Shown: piece after piece, positions 1 to 7,216 of the stretch
Layout of the letters: each line of letters opens with the position of its first letter
Position numbering within the stretch: position 1 is the stretch's first letter
Origin: an uncultured Bacteroidota bacterium
Lineage (GTDB): Bacteria; Bacteroidota; Bacteroidia; NS11-12g; UBA955
DNA length: 17,705 nucleotides
Direction: 5' to 3'
Assembly: GCA_903953615.1 (NCBI GenBank)
Contig: CAJBKH010000319.1
Location: forward strand, 1-17,705
The notes under the pieces: generated by a model
Database searches by the model: none
What the model saw: only the letters and a program-made list of their open reading frames with translations
What the model was told of the DNA's origin: nothing
Translations under genes and position numbers: made by a program

Positions 1-932
1 ATGATAACAATCCTGCAATGACTAAAAATTGGGGTGTTACAAACGGTGCTGTAAATACTTTGGTGAGAGCTTCTTACCCTGTTACTTACACTGCTGTTGA
101 TGCTACAGGTAATATTGCTGCCCCAGTTGCTGTTACTTACAGAGTTGATGACTTTATCGCTCCAATAATTAACTTGAATACTTTTGATATCGTTTACCAC
201 GAAGTTAGAACAACCTACAATTCTGTATCTGCAACGGTATCCGACAACTATTATACTGGCACTGCAGTGAGCTTAAACAAAATCTTCTCTGATGTGAATC
301 CTAACGTATTAGGCACTTACACCGAAGTATACGAAGCAGTTGACGGTTCATTAAATGTAGCTCGCAAAACCAGAACAGTGGTTGTAAGAGATTCGAAAGC
401 ACCAAGTGTTTGGGGCGATGTGATGCATGCTTGTGTTGGTGACAAAATCTGGCCAATGTGGGGTATCTATACTAAAGATAATTACTACGGACCAGATGTT
501 TTAAAACCATTGGTTGAAATTACAAACCAAAACGTTGATCCTACTAACGAAGGTATTTACACTATCACTTATAGAGTAACTGACCCAAGTGGTAACGTTT
601 CTGATGAGTTCACTAGATTAGTTTATTACACTTACTGGCCAAGTTGCTATAACAGTACTTCTGGTATCAAAGCTGTTAGCACCGAAGAAGCTGTTAATGT
701 TTATCCTAACCCATCTACTGGTTTAGTGAACATCGACCTACAAGGCGCTTTAGCTAAAAATGCTACTGTGAATGTTTACAACGCTATGGGACAAGTTGTA
801 TTAACTCAAAACTTCAACGAAGTATTAGGTAAATACGAAATCAACCTAAGCAACCAAGCAAGTGGTATCTATACCATCAAATTAATTGCTGATGGTCAAG
901 TGATCTCTAAACGTGTAACAATCGTTCATTAA
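1..932 (+). CDS. T9SS-exported surface protein with Ig-like domains (5' end outside window)
   Basis: The reading frame is open from base 3, so the gene begins upstream and only about 310 C-terminal residues are visible. They form at least three tandem Ig-like modules of the DUF5011/HYR kind. These carry the recurring phrases YPVTYTAVDATGN, GTYTEVYEAVDGSLN and GIYTITYRVTDPSGN, each followed by a link such as 'D-x-K/I-A-P'. The end, from the YPNP codons near base 702, is a T9SS type A sorting domain (VYPNPSTG ... GIYTIKL ... KRVTIVH). The protein is therefore probably passed through the type IX system and anchored at or released from the cell surface. Tyrosine codons favour TAC over TAT (about 14 to 8 by hand count), opposite to the next gene (about 13 to 29), which hints at high expression. 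The ligand or substrate cannot be told from this part. Confidence 0.9.
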   Translation, partial: DNNPAMTKNWGVTNGAVNTLVRASYPVTYTAVDATGNIAAPVAVTYRVDDFIAPIINLNTFDIVYHEVRTTYNSVSATVSDNYYTGTAVSLNKIFSDVNPNVLGTYTEVYEAVDGSLNVARKTRTVVVRDSKAPSVWGDVMHACVGDKIWPMWGIYTKDNYYGPDVLKPLVEITNQNVDPTNEGIYTITYRVTDPSGNVSDEFTRLVYYTYWPSCYNSTSGIKAVSTEEAVNVYPNPSTGLVNIDLQGALAKNATVNVYNAMGQVVLTQNFNEVLGKYEINLSNQASGIYTIKLIADGQVISKRVTIVH

Positions 933-965
933 TCCCTTAACGCTTTTTATTAAGCGATCCTATAT

Positions 966-998
966 AAAAAGGCAGTGTCTAATAAACACTGCCTTTTT
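966..998 (+). terminator. Rho-independent terminator after the surface protein gene
   Basis: A 13-bp perfect inverted repeat, AAAAAGGCAGTGT and ACACTGCCTTTTT, surrounds a 7-nt loop and runs into a T tract. It lies 33 bases after the stop codon and before the next promoter. The A tract on the 5' side would let it work on the opposite strand as well. Confidence 0.9.
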
Positions 999-1000
999 TA

Positions 1001-1028
1001 TTGCTTTAATTTTATTGCGCTACATTTG
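1001..1028 (+). promoter_or_regulatory. Bacteroidota-type promoter for the secreted YD-like protein / msrC unit
   Basis: TACATTTG at 1021-1028 matches the Bacteroidota -7 consensus TAnnTTTG fully. A TTG at 1001-1003 lies 17 bases upstream and can serve as the -33 element. The site sits directly after the terminator and 39 bases before the ATG at 1068. Confidence 0.6.
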
Positions 1029-1067
1029 CAGTTAATACTATAATCGAAACAAAAACGTTTTATAACC

Positions 1068-2183
1068 ATGAAAAAATTACTCTTAAGCTTATTATTGTTA
1101 GTAGTATTTACCAAGGGACATTCCCAAATAAAATACAGTTTTGACAACTACGGTTGGAACAATATACTCTATCACGCCAATTCAAGTAAGCCAAACTATT
1201 CCCATATTGACAGCTTTGCAATAACCCATAAAATTTATCAAATCAATAAGCACATTGTTTATTATTCTACAAAAGGCAAAGCAAGTTATAGTAAAGAAAT
1301 TATCGATTATGATATAAAAGGCAGAAGCTATCTGCGACTTAAATATGCCGATACCGGTCTTAAACAAAAAATCTATTTAATGGCAAATAGAAATTACGAT
1401 CAGCACGGATTACTTCAATCGAGTTATTATAGAAGTTCGTTCTTTACCAGAACTGAATTTTATGTATACAATGATTCCAATAGAATTATCAAAACCTCTT
1501 ATTTCAATCATAAGAATAAATTTTCAGGCCAAACCAATATTGCCTACAATGCATTGGGTAAGGAATCAAATGTTTCTTACTTTAACCACAAGCAGCATCT
1601 AGGTCGTGCGTATGAATACTATTATCATGGCAATGGACAACTGAAGCAAACCGTTTTGAGAGATAAGAAAGGTAAGGTAAAACAAGTGACAGATTATACT
1701 TGCGATGATATTGGTAAAAAGGTACAAAAATTAAAAGATACTGCTAAAATTTGCTCTATTAAATCTTATTTGCCAAATGGCCATATTGTGACTACTACCA
1801 ATGGTTTTAACTATAATGGGAAACCCTATAAAACTGTGGACATTCAAGACTCTATACATCAATTAATCAAGTACGAAGTTTACCTAGGTACAAAGGAGGA
1901 ATTTCTATATGGAACTACCTATACCTACTCCAATGGACATCTTATTAAAACTGAGTTGCACAACCACTATAATCCTAAGAAACCGAATCAAAGAATCACT
2001 GAATACAATGAAGTTGGTAGAATTACCAAAGATGAGAGTACTTACCAAATCTCAAAATCTAAACAAAATATTTGGAAGAATACCTTCACCTATAACACCT
2101 ATGGCTTGTTAACCCAAGAGCAAAGTTTTAAAAATGGTAAACTATATTCTGAGACCACTTTTAGTTATAACTATTACCAATGA
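1068..2183 (+). CDS. Secreted YD-repeat-like protein of unknown function
   Basis: This 371-residue protein begins with a clear signal peptide (MKKLLLSLLLLVVFTKGHSQ), probably cut after the SQ pair near residue 20. The mature part is very rich in Tyr, Asn and Lys. It repeats a loose pattern of aromatic beta strands with a Gly turn: YDIKGRSYLRLKY, YDQHGLLQSSYY, YNALGKESNVSYF, YNEVGRITKDESTY and YNTYGLLTQEQSF. This recalls the YD repeats of RHS-type proteins, but there is no RHS core, toxin domain or T9SS tail, so a periplasmic or outer-membrane-associated beta protein is likely. The stop overlaps the msrC start (ATGA), so the two are co-transcribed and may be translationally coupled. The YD-repeat relation is an inference from pattern only, and no function is assigned. 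Confidence 0.85.
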   Translation: MKKLLLSLLLLVVFTKGHSQIKYSFDNYGWNNILYHANSSKPNYSHIDSFAITHKIYQINKHIVYYSTKGKASYSKEIIDYDIKGRSYLRLKYADTGLKQKIYLMANRNYDQHGLLQSSYYRSSFFTRTEFYVYNDSNRIIKTSYFNHKNKFSGQTNIAYNALGKESNVSYFNHKQHLGRAYEYYYHGNGQLKQTVLRDKKGKVKQVTDYTCDDIGKKVQKLKDTAKICSIKSYLPNGHIVTTTNGFNYNGKPYKTVDIQDSIHQLIKYEVYLGTKEEFLYGTTYTYSNGHLIKTELHNHYNPKKPNQRITEYNEVGRITKDESTYQISKSKQNIWKNTFTYNTYGLLTQEQSFKNGKLYSETTFSYNYYQ

Positions 2184-2674
2184 GCGAAAAGATAATTATA
2201 TCAACTAGTAACAGCAAAACTGAGCACTACCAACAGCTTTTACCTCAAATTGAAGCATTAATTGACTTGAATTGTGGATGGGTGGCCAACTACGCTAATG
2301 TTTGTTCGGCCATTCAACAATACTTTAACCATTGGTGGTGTGGTTTTTATCTCATAAATAAAAATAATCAACTCGAATTAGGACCTTTTATAGGTCCAGT
2401 AGCTTGTACATTGATTGACTACAATAAGGGCGTTTGTGGTAAAGCCTGGGCACAATCCAATACTATTGTAGTGCCTAATGTACACGAATTTGAAGGCCAT
2501 ATTGCCTGTTCTTCTGAAAGTAATTCAGAAATTGTAGTGCCTATCCTACATGAAAACAAAATTGTAGGTGTGTTAGATATAGATAGTAAAAACTTTAATA
2601 CGTTTGATAATATCGACCAAGAATATCTCGAAAATATAGCTAAAATACTAGGTAAAATACCGGTTAATTTTTAA
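2180..2674 (+). CDS. msrC: Free methionine-R-sulfoxide reductase (fRMsr), GAF domain
   Basis: This 164-residue single GAF-domain enzyme should reduce free L-methionine-R-sulfoxide to methionine in the cytoplasm using thioredoxin. The family signature is plain: CGFYL near residue 54, LGPFIGPVAC (Cys76), GVCGKAWA (Cys86), and GHIACSSESNSEIVVP (Cys110), followed by VGVLDIDS. The three cysteines have the same spacing (10 and 24) as the Cys84/94/118 set known from the E. coli enzyme, so the protein should be catalytically complete. The length is normal for the family. Its ATG overlaps the stop of the upstream secreted-protein gene, and der follows 20 bases later. The membrane protein with a thioredoxin domain at 4269-5195 is nearby but on the other strand, and a link is only speculative. 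Confidence 0.93.
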   Translation: MSEKIIISTSNSKTEHYQQLLPQIEALIDLNCGWVANYANVCSAIQQYFNHWWCGFYLINKNNQLELGPFIGPVACTLIDYNKGVCGKAWAQSNTIVVPNVHEFEGHIACSSESNSEIVVPILHENKIVGVLDIDSKNFNTFDNIDQEYLENIAKILGKIPVNF

Positions 2675-2679
2675 TTGCG

Positions 2680-2687
2680 TACTTTTG
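2680..2687 (+). promoter_or_regulatory. Candidate -7 box for der, giving a near-leaderless mRNA
   Basis: TACTTTTG fits TAnnTTTG and lies in the 20-base gap between the msrC stop and the der start. Its last base is only 7 bases before the ATG at 2695, so transcription from it would start at or within a few bases of the start codon. No good TTG -33 element is visible at the expected distance, so der may equally be read through from the upstream operon. Confidence 0.4.
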
Positions 2688-2694
2688 CAGTGAA

Positions 2695-4017
2695 ATGTCG
2701 AGAATTGTAGCAATAGTTGGAAGACCCAATGTGGGCAAATCTACCTTATTTAACCGCCTAATTGGAGAAAGAAAGGCCATAGTAGATGATGTGAGTGGTG
2801 TAACCCGTGATAGACATTATGGGGAATGCGAATGGGGTGGTCAATCATTCTCTGTAGTTGATACGGGTGGTTATGTAACAGATAGCAAAGACATTTTTGA
2901 AGCTGCGATTCGCGATCAAGTAAAAATTGCGGTTGAAGAATCCAATCTACTACTTTTTATGGTTGATGTGCAAACGGATGTTACCGATCTTGACTCTCAG
3001 TTTGCTAATATATTGCGCAAAACCAATAAACCCGTTTTATTAGTTGTCAATAAGGTTGATACCCACGAAAAAATTAACGAAACTGCTGTATTTTACAGTT
3101 TAGGATTCGGTGAACTCTTTCCAATCTCATCGGCGACAGGGAGTGGTACTGGTGAACTTTTGGACAAAATTATTGAACTTTTACCCTTTGATGAAGATGA
3201 ACAAGATTTCATCAATTCTGAGACCATAAATTTACCAAAGATTGCCATTGTTGGTCGTCCAAACGTAGGTAAATCTTCTTTTATTAACTCACTCATTGGG
3301 CATGATAGAAATATTGTTACCAATATTGCAGGCACTACCAGAGATACCATCCACACCCGTTACAATGCTTTTGGTAAAGACTTAGTGATCATTGATACTG
3401 CTGGTATCCGTAAAAAATCTAAGGTTGAAGAAAATATTGAATTTTATTCGGTGATGCGAAGTTTACGTGCCATTGAAAATTGCGATGTATGCGTCATCAT
3501 GCTAGATGCCGAATTGGGTATTGAATCACAAGATTTAAATTTATTATTCCTTGCTCACAAACATGGTAAAGGCATCGTTATTTTAGTAAATAAGTGGGAT
3601 TTATATGAAAAGGAAACCAATACTGCTAAGAAATACGAAGAACATATCAAAGAACGCACAGCGCCTTTTACCGACTACCCTGTCCTATTTATTAGTGCCT
3701 TAAACAAGCAAAGAATTTTTCAGGCAATGGAGACCGCCTTGGCTGTTTACGACAATCTTTCAAATAAAATTAAAACATCTAAATTGAATGATTTGATGTT
3801 GCCAATTGTTACTGCTACGCCACCTCCAGGTGTTAAAGGGAAAACCGTTAGCATTAAATATATCCAACAATTACCTTCTAAATCGGTGTGCTTTGCGTTT
3901 TTCTGTAACCTACCGCAATATATTGGCGAATCTTATAAGCGCTTTTTGGAGAATCAACTGCGCCAAAATTTCAATTTTAAGGGTGTGCCAATAAAAATAT
4001 TTTTTAGAAAAAAATAA
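2695..4017 (+). CDS. der: Ribosome biogenesis GTPase Der (EngA)
   Basis: Der is an essential tandem GTPase that helps mature the 50S ribosomal subunit. All parts are present in 440 residues. The first G domain has the P-loop GRPNVGKST (residues 9-17), DTGG (56-59) and NKVD (119-122). The second has GRPNVGKSS (187-195), DTAG (234-237) and NKWD (299-302). The C-terminal KH-like domain starts after about residue 350 and contains the conserved TPPPGVKGKT phrase. Length and order are standard for the family. The gene follows msrC by 20 bases with a possible promoter in the gap, and is followed by a small lipoprotein gene 32 bases later. Nothing about it is unusual. Confidence 0.98.
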   Translation: MSRIVAIVGRPNVGKSTLFNRLIGERKAIVDDVSGVTRDRHYGECEWGGQSFSVVDTGGYVTDSKDIFEAAIRDQVKIAVEESNLLLFMVDVQTDVTDLDSQFANILRKTNKPVLLVVNKVDTHEKINETAVFYSLGFGELFPISSATGSGTGELLDKIIELLPFDEDEQDFINSETINLPKIAIVGRPNVGKSSFINSLIGHDRNIVTNIAGTTRDTIHTRYNAFGKDLVIIDTAGIRKKSKVEENIEFYSVMRSLRAIENCDVCVIMLDAELGIESQDLNLLFLAHKHGKGIVILVNKWDLYEKETNTAKKYEEHIKERTAPFTDYPVLFISALNKQRIFQAMETALAVYDNLSNKIKTSKLNDLMLPIVTATPPPGVKGKTVSIKYIQQLPSKSVCFAFFCNLPQYIGESYKRFLENQLRQNFNFKGVPIKIFFRKK

Positions 4018-4049
4018 TTTCTGCTTCTTTGCACCATTAAATTCATTTT

Positions 4050-4265
4050 ATGAAAAAATACATTTTTATTGTCCTTGCTTCCGTATTTACTATTGCTTGT
4101 AATAACAATTCTGCAGTAACCGAGGAACAAACCGAACAACACTTAAGAGACAGCATGGATGCTGCTCAACACATTCAAGATTCTTTGGCTGTTGAAGCAA
4201 AAATGTTAGCTGATATGGCTGCAGATACTGCTAGTTTAGCAGATACAACTGCAAAGACAAAGTAG
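4050..4265 (+). CDS. Small putative lipoprotein
   Basis: This is a 71-residue protein with a short lipoprotein signal (MKKYIFIVLASVFTIAC) whose lipobox-like TIAC puts the lipidated cysteine at residue 17, followed by NNN. The rest is a charged, Ala/Asp/Thr-rich stretch, likely helical and possibly coiled-coil at first (EEQTEQHLRDSMDAAQHIQD) and disordered at the end (ADTASLADTTAKTK). No known domain is recognised. It lies 32 bases after der in the same direction, with a weak promoter-like TTCTTTG at 4025-4031. It ends only 3 bases from the stop of the convergent gene. The ATG start, signal peptide and lipobox make it a likely real gene. Many Bacteroidota have short lipoproteins of this kind with unknown roles. 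Confidence 0.75.
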   Translation: MKKYIFIVLASVFTIACNNNSAVTEEQTEQHLRDSMDAAQHIQDSLAVEAKMLADMAADTASLADTTAKTK

Positions 4266-4268
4266 TTA

Positions 4269-5195
4269 TTATTTTTTGAGCCATTGTTCAATATGACCTT
4301 GCTCAAGGGTAAAATAATCTACCTGTTTCTCAACCACACTGTTGTTTAGATAATAAATAACGGGTAGTTTTAGTCCTGCAAGTTCTATAAATAGCTGACT
4401 GTTAAGTTTGCTATAAGGAATTTTATCGGTGTTGGTTTTTGCTATAAATGATTTAATTTTATCATTGTCCCCATTTATGAAAAAATAGATGGGAATACTT
4501 GGATTTTCTGAATGTATCACGCTCAACTTTTGAGCAGCGATTTTACAATGCCCGCATGTTGAACTTAGAAAACCAACAATATATTTGCCTTTTCTTAGAT
4601 CCATTTTAGGTGGCTCAACTTTCTCTAAATTTTTTGAATTATAAACGGTGTCTAATTCAAGTCGGAAGTTACTAAAGGGTTTATTTAGATAGGATTCTGA
4701 ATAACCAAAATCAACAGGGTTTACTATAAAAATTGAAGTAATAGCGAGTATTGAGATATAAAATTCCTTGTGTTTAATTTTTAAATTAAAACTGAAATTG
4801 AGTCTATACAATCCATAAATGACCAATAACATGATGGCATTTTTAATTATCGCCTGAAGGGGTGTCATGCTTAGCCAAGTGCCAAAACAACCACAATCGC
4901 TACCATTGCCTTTTATTATGATCTGAAACAATAAATGGAAACTAAACACCCCTAATATAATGGCTGCAATAAGGAGGATTCGTTTATTGATGAGCGAAAA
5001 AAGAAACAAACAACCCAATATAAATTCTATGCCTATAATAAGCCTAGCAACGATTACAGATGCCTTCCAGTTAATAAAGGTAGTACCAACTAGGATATAC
5101 TCAAACGGTTCAATTGGAAAGAGCTTAGAATAGGCTGAAAACAGAAATGTTATACCAATTAATGCACTTAGTATAATGGAAGTCGCTTTTTTCAT
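4269..5195 (-). CDS. DoxX/MauE-like membrane protein fused to a thioredoxin-like domain
   Basis: This 308-residue protein joins two modules. Residues 1-160 hold four to five membrane segments of the DoxX/MauE type. They include the Y-S-K-L-F phrase after the first helix and a DCGCFG motif (Cys101, Cys103) like that in MauE-family proteins. Residues about 180-308 form a thioredoxin-like domain with the redox motif CGHC (214-217) and a cis-proline-like turn KLPV (Pro278), probably facing the periplasm. The two cysteine pairs suggest that the membrane part passes electrons to or from the thioredoxin part, as in other quinone-linked thiol systems. This is inferred from architecture. Similar fusions in Bacteroides are known as the BT_3928 family, by recollection. 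The gene ends in two consecutive in-frame TAA codons and is convergent with the small lipoprotein gene. Confidence 0.85.
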   Translation of the reverse strand: MKKATSIILSALIGITFLFSAYSKLFPIEPFEYILVGTTFINWKASVIVARLIIGIEFILGCLFLFSLINKRILLIAAIILGVFSFHLLFQIIIKGNGSDCGCFGTWLSMTPLQAIIKNAIMLLVIYGLYRLNFSFNLKIKHKEFYISILAITSIFIVNPVDFGYSESYLNKPFSNFRLELDTVYNSKNLEKVEPPKMDLRKGKYIVGFLSSTCGHCKIAAQKLSVIHSENPSIPIYFFINGDNDKIKSFIAKTNTDKIPYSKLNSQLFIELAGLKLPVIYYLNNSVVEKQVDYFTLEQGHIEQWLKK

Positions 5196-5263
5196 GTTGG
5201 AAAGATAAATTAAATCTTAAAATTAATTGAATCTTTATTCATCCACTATATAATTTTTTAAAT

Positions 5264-5287
5264 AAAAAAGCCCGGTTAAACCGGGCT
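5264..5287 (-). terminator. Rho-independent terminator of the small lipoprotein pair
   Basis: AGCCCGGT and ACCGGGCT form a G/C-rich 8-bp stem (5269-5287) with a 3-base loop. On the minus strand it is followed by a run of six T. It lies 18 bases after the stop of the gene at 5306-5518 and before the promoter region of nothing else on that strand until 5195, so it isolates the pair from the downstream DoxX-thioredoxin gene. Confidence 0.9.
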
Positions 5288-5305
5288 CAATTAATTTTAA
5301 ATTTT

Positions 5306-5518
5306 TTACTTTAATTCACACTCTTCTTTAGTGATAGTGCCATTGCCATTATCATAAGAACGAGAGATACAAGCATCTTTGGCTTGTCTTTTGGTTGCAT
5401 CATTAAGTGTTACTTTGTAAGTGATTGTAGACACTGAACATTGGCAAACACGGTCTTTTTTACAAGCAACAAAAGAAATACATCCAATGGCTGCAAATAC
5501 AATTAATAATTTTTTCAT
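5306..5518 (-). CDS. Small Cys-rich lipoprotein (intact copy of a tandem pair)
   Basis: This 70-residue protein has a lipoprotein signal peptide (MKKLLIVFAAIGCISFVAC) with the lipid-anchor cysteine at residue 19, followed by Lys-Lys. The mature part has four cysteines, C25 and C27 (a C-x-C), C50 and C67, enough for two disulfide bonds or a small metal site. Between them lie TKRQAKDAC and YDNGNGTITKEEC. I do not recognise a named family. A closely similar frame (5528-5743) sits 9 bases upstream on the same strand and is interrupted by TGA at the anchor cysteine. About 40 of 70 positions are identical in an ungapped hand alignment. A strong terminator follows. The protein is likely anchored in the inner or outer membrane facing the periplasm or outside. 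Its role is unknown. Confidence 0.85.
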   Translation of the reverse strand: MKKLLIVFAAIGCISFVACKKDRVCQCSVSTITYKVTLNDATKRQAKDACISRSYDNGNGTITKEECELK

Positions 5519-5527
5519 AAAGTTAAA

Positions 5528-5743
5528 TTATTTTGATAAAACACAGTCATTTTTTGAAATGGTGCCATTTCCATTCTCATAAGACGTCGAAACACAATTG
5601 GCATTAGCTTGTCTTTTGGTGACTTTAATCAGAGTGGTTTTATCCGAAACTCCACTTTCTGTACATGTACAAACCCTGTCTTTTTCTCAGGCAACAAAAG
5701 AAATGCATACGATAGCAACGATGGTTAAGCTTAATTTTTTCAT
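5528..5743 (-). pseudogene. Paralogous small Cys-rich lipoprotein gene with in-frame TGA at the lipobox cysteine
   Basis: Reading the minus strand from the ATG at 5743 gives MKKLSLTIVAIVCISFVA, then TGA (5687-5689), then EKDRVCTCTESG and onward in the same frame to TAA at 5528-5530 (71 codons). It aligns without gaps to the neighbouring 70-residue lipoprotein, about 40 identities. All four mature cysteines (C25, C27, C50, C67), TKRQA and NGNGTI are kept. The TGA stands precisely where the neighbour has TGT for lipid-anchor Cys19, so one base change explains it. No start codon follows the stop soon enough to restart. TGA is a normal stop here, for example ending the gene at 2183. A recent nonsense mutation or a sequencing error is most likely; selenocysteine recoding is possible but has no support that I can see. 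Confidence 0.85.
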
Positions 5744-5797
5744 ACTGATTTATTATTATTGTATTACAATGATAACCAATATTCTGAAAAATAAAAA

Positions 5798-7063
5798 TTA
5801 AATATTTGCAGAATTAAGAATTCGCAATTCAACCTCCTCTATACGCGTACGTTTTATACTTTTCACAGTAATTTCGAATTTTTCAGTAAGAATTACTTCA
5901 TTTTCTCCAGGTATACTTTCGCTAATACTAATTATATAGCCACCTAAGGTTTCGTATTCGCCTTCTGGTATGTCAAGTTTGTATTTCTCATTTAAATATT
6001 CCACTTGCAATCTGCCACTCAAAATATATTGTGAATCGTTAATTTTTATCTCACGTAAATCTTCTGTATCGTATTCATCATCAATCTCACCAAAAATTTC
6101 TTCGATAATATCCTCAATGGCAATAATACCAGCCGTTCCACCAAACTCATCGACGACAACAGCAATACTTTTGTGCTTCTGCGTCATTTCTCTCAATTGT
6201 TCCTGTAACAGTCGACTTTCATTGGTAATTAAAATCGGAATGGTTGCTTTGATAATGTTCTCTGGCTTCTTAAACATGTCTACCTGGTGCACATAACCTA
6301 CAATATGATCAATATTATCGCGGTAAACCAGAATTTTAGAATGGCGCGATTCTCTGAAGAGCGCCAGCAATTCTGCAACACTATCTTTCTCATCGATGGC
6401 TACTAATTCGGTGCGGGGCACCATGCAATCTCTTACTCTTAAACTACCAAAATCAAGCGCGTTCTTAAACATTTCGGTGCTTAAATTGGTGTCTTCGTTC
6501 AATTCTATCTGACCTGTTTGAGAAATAAAATGGTCTAAATCTAAGCGGTTAAATACAGGTTGTGTGGATTGATATTTTTCGCCCGTTAGCAATTTTATAA
6601 TACCCTTTGAAATGGCTAAGATGAAAGCCACTACAGGCCATAACAAGAAATAACAAATATGGAAAGGCAGTATGAGTGTGTTGAGCACAAAATCAGGATT
6701 AATTCTGAACAATGCCTTGGGTAAAAATTCTGCAGTTATTAAAACTAACATGGTAGAGGCAATTGTAATGACAATAAATCGCCAAAACTCAACTACAATG
6801 ACATCTTGTAGAAGGTCGTTTAATATTACCTCACTAAATATACCATAAATAACCAACGAAATATTGTTTCCAATAAGGGTAGTGCTAATAAAACGGGTAG
6901 GATCTTTTAAATACCAAGAGAGAATTTTAGCGCTCCAAACGCCTTGTTTATTTTGTAATTCAATTCTCAATTTATTAGCCGAAATAAAGGCTATTTCGAT
7001 GCCTGAGAAGAAGGCTGAAAACAAAAGTGTTAAGAATATAACGATCAGAGGACCAGAATCCAT
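5798..7063 (-). CDS. CNNM/CorC-family membrane protein with CBS and transporter-associated domains
   Basis: This 421-residue protein is a complete member of the CNNM/CorC ('hemolysin') family. Residues 1-195 form the DUF21 membrane domain with about four segments and the conserved TAEFLPKALFR stretch (110-120). Two CBS domains follow, the first with MVPRTEL (214-220) and the second with VVVDEFGGTAGIIAIEDIIEEI (from 302). Residues 343-415 are the CorC_HlyC domain (SGR-x-x-V-E...GEYETLGGYI). Family members move or control divalent cations such as Mg2+ and Co2+. In Bacteroidota the same architecture is found in the gliding protein GldE, so either role is possible and no gld genes lie in the window to decide. 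The ATG at 7063 starts directly before the first hydrophobic segment. The old name hemolysin should not be taken as function. Confidence 0.93.
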   Translation of the reverse strand: MDSGPLIVIFLTLLFSAFFSGIEIAFISANKLRIELQNKQGVWSAKILSWYLKDPTRFISTTLIGNNISLVIYGIFSEVILNDLLQDVIVVEFWRFIVITIASTMLVLITAEFLPKALFRINPDFVLNTLILPFHICYFLLWPVVAFILAISKGIIKLLTGEKYQSTQPVFNRLDLDHFISQTGQIELNEDTNLSTEMFKNALDFGSLRVRDCMVPRTELVAIDEKDSVAELLALFRESRHSKILVYRDNIDHIVGYVHQVDMFKKPENIIKATIPILITNESRLLQEQLREMTQKHKSIAVVVDEFGGTAGIIAIEDIIEEIFGEIDDEYDTEDLREIKINDSQYILSGRLQVEYLNEKYKLDIPEGEYETLGGYIISISESIPGENEVILTEKFEITVKSIKRTRIEEVELRILNSANI

Positions 7064-7082
7064 TTTATTATGATTATAACTG

Positions 7083-7090
7083 CAAATATA
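7083..7090 (-). promoter_or_regulatory. -7 promoter box for the CNNM/CorC-family gene
   Basis: On the minus strand this reads TATATTTG, a full match to TAnnTTTG, followed by CAG as in the other promoters here. It ends 19 bases before the ATG at 7063. The -33 region is A/T-rich with no convincing TTG at the usual distance. Confidence 0.5.
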
Positions 7091-7216
7091 CTAACAAAGC
7101 TTTAAATAAATTTTTGAGTTTTTAAAATGGCCCCTACTCTCCTTTGATTGTCATTTTATAATAATATAATGGCGCAGGAATCTGTATTTCTATTAAAAAT
7201 TACTATTTTTACCGAA

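Noticed and set aside
5687..5689. TGA reassigned to an amino acid genome-wide
   Set aside because: TGA ends the secreted protein gene at 2183 at the expected place, and all large genes here read without internal TGA.
5640..5700. Selenocysteine insertion element after the TGA
   Set aside because: I find only the short palindrome GTACATGTAC and no convincing SECIS-like hairpin at the required distance; Sec as a lipidated residue is not known to me.
5758..5770. Inverted repeat ATTGT-ATT-ACAAT upstream of the lipoprotein pair
   Set aside because: A 5-bp A/T-rich repeat is likely by chance in this low G+C sequence; not enough to call an operator or terminator.
5598..5801. Forward open frame over the disrupted lipoprotein copy
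   Set aside because: It is the antisense shadow of the minus-strand paralog, whose homology to its neighbour is clear.
7148..7216. Upstream TTG (7148) or ATG (7169) start for the giant T9SS protein
   Set aside because: Both place extra residues before a well-formed signal peptide that begins at the ATG at 7217.
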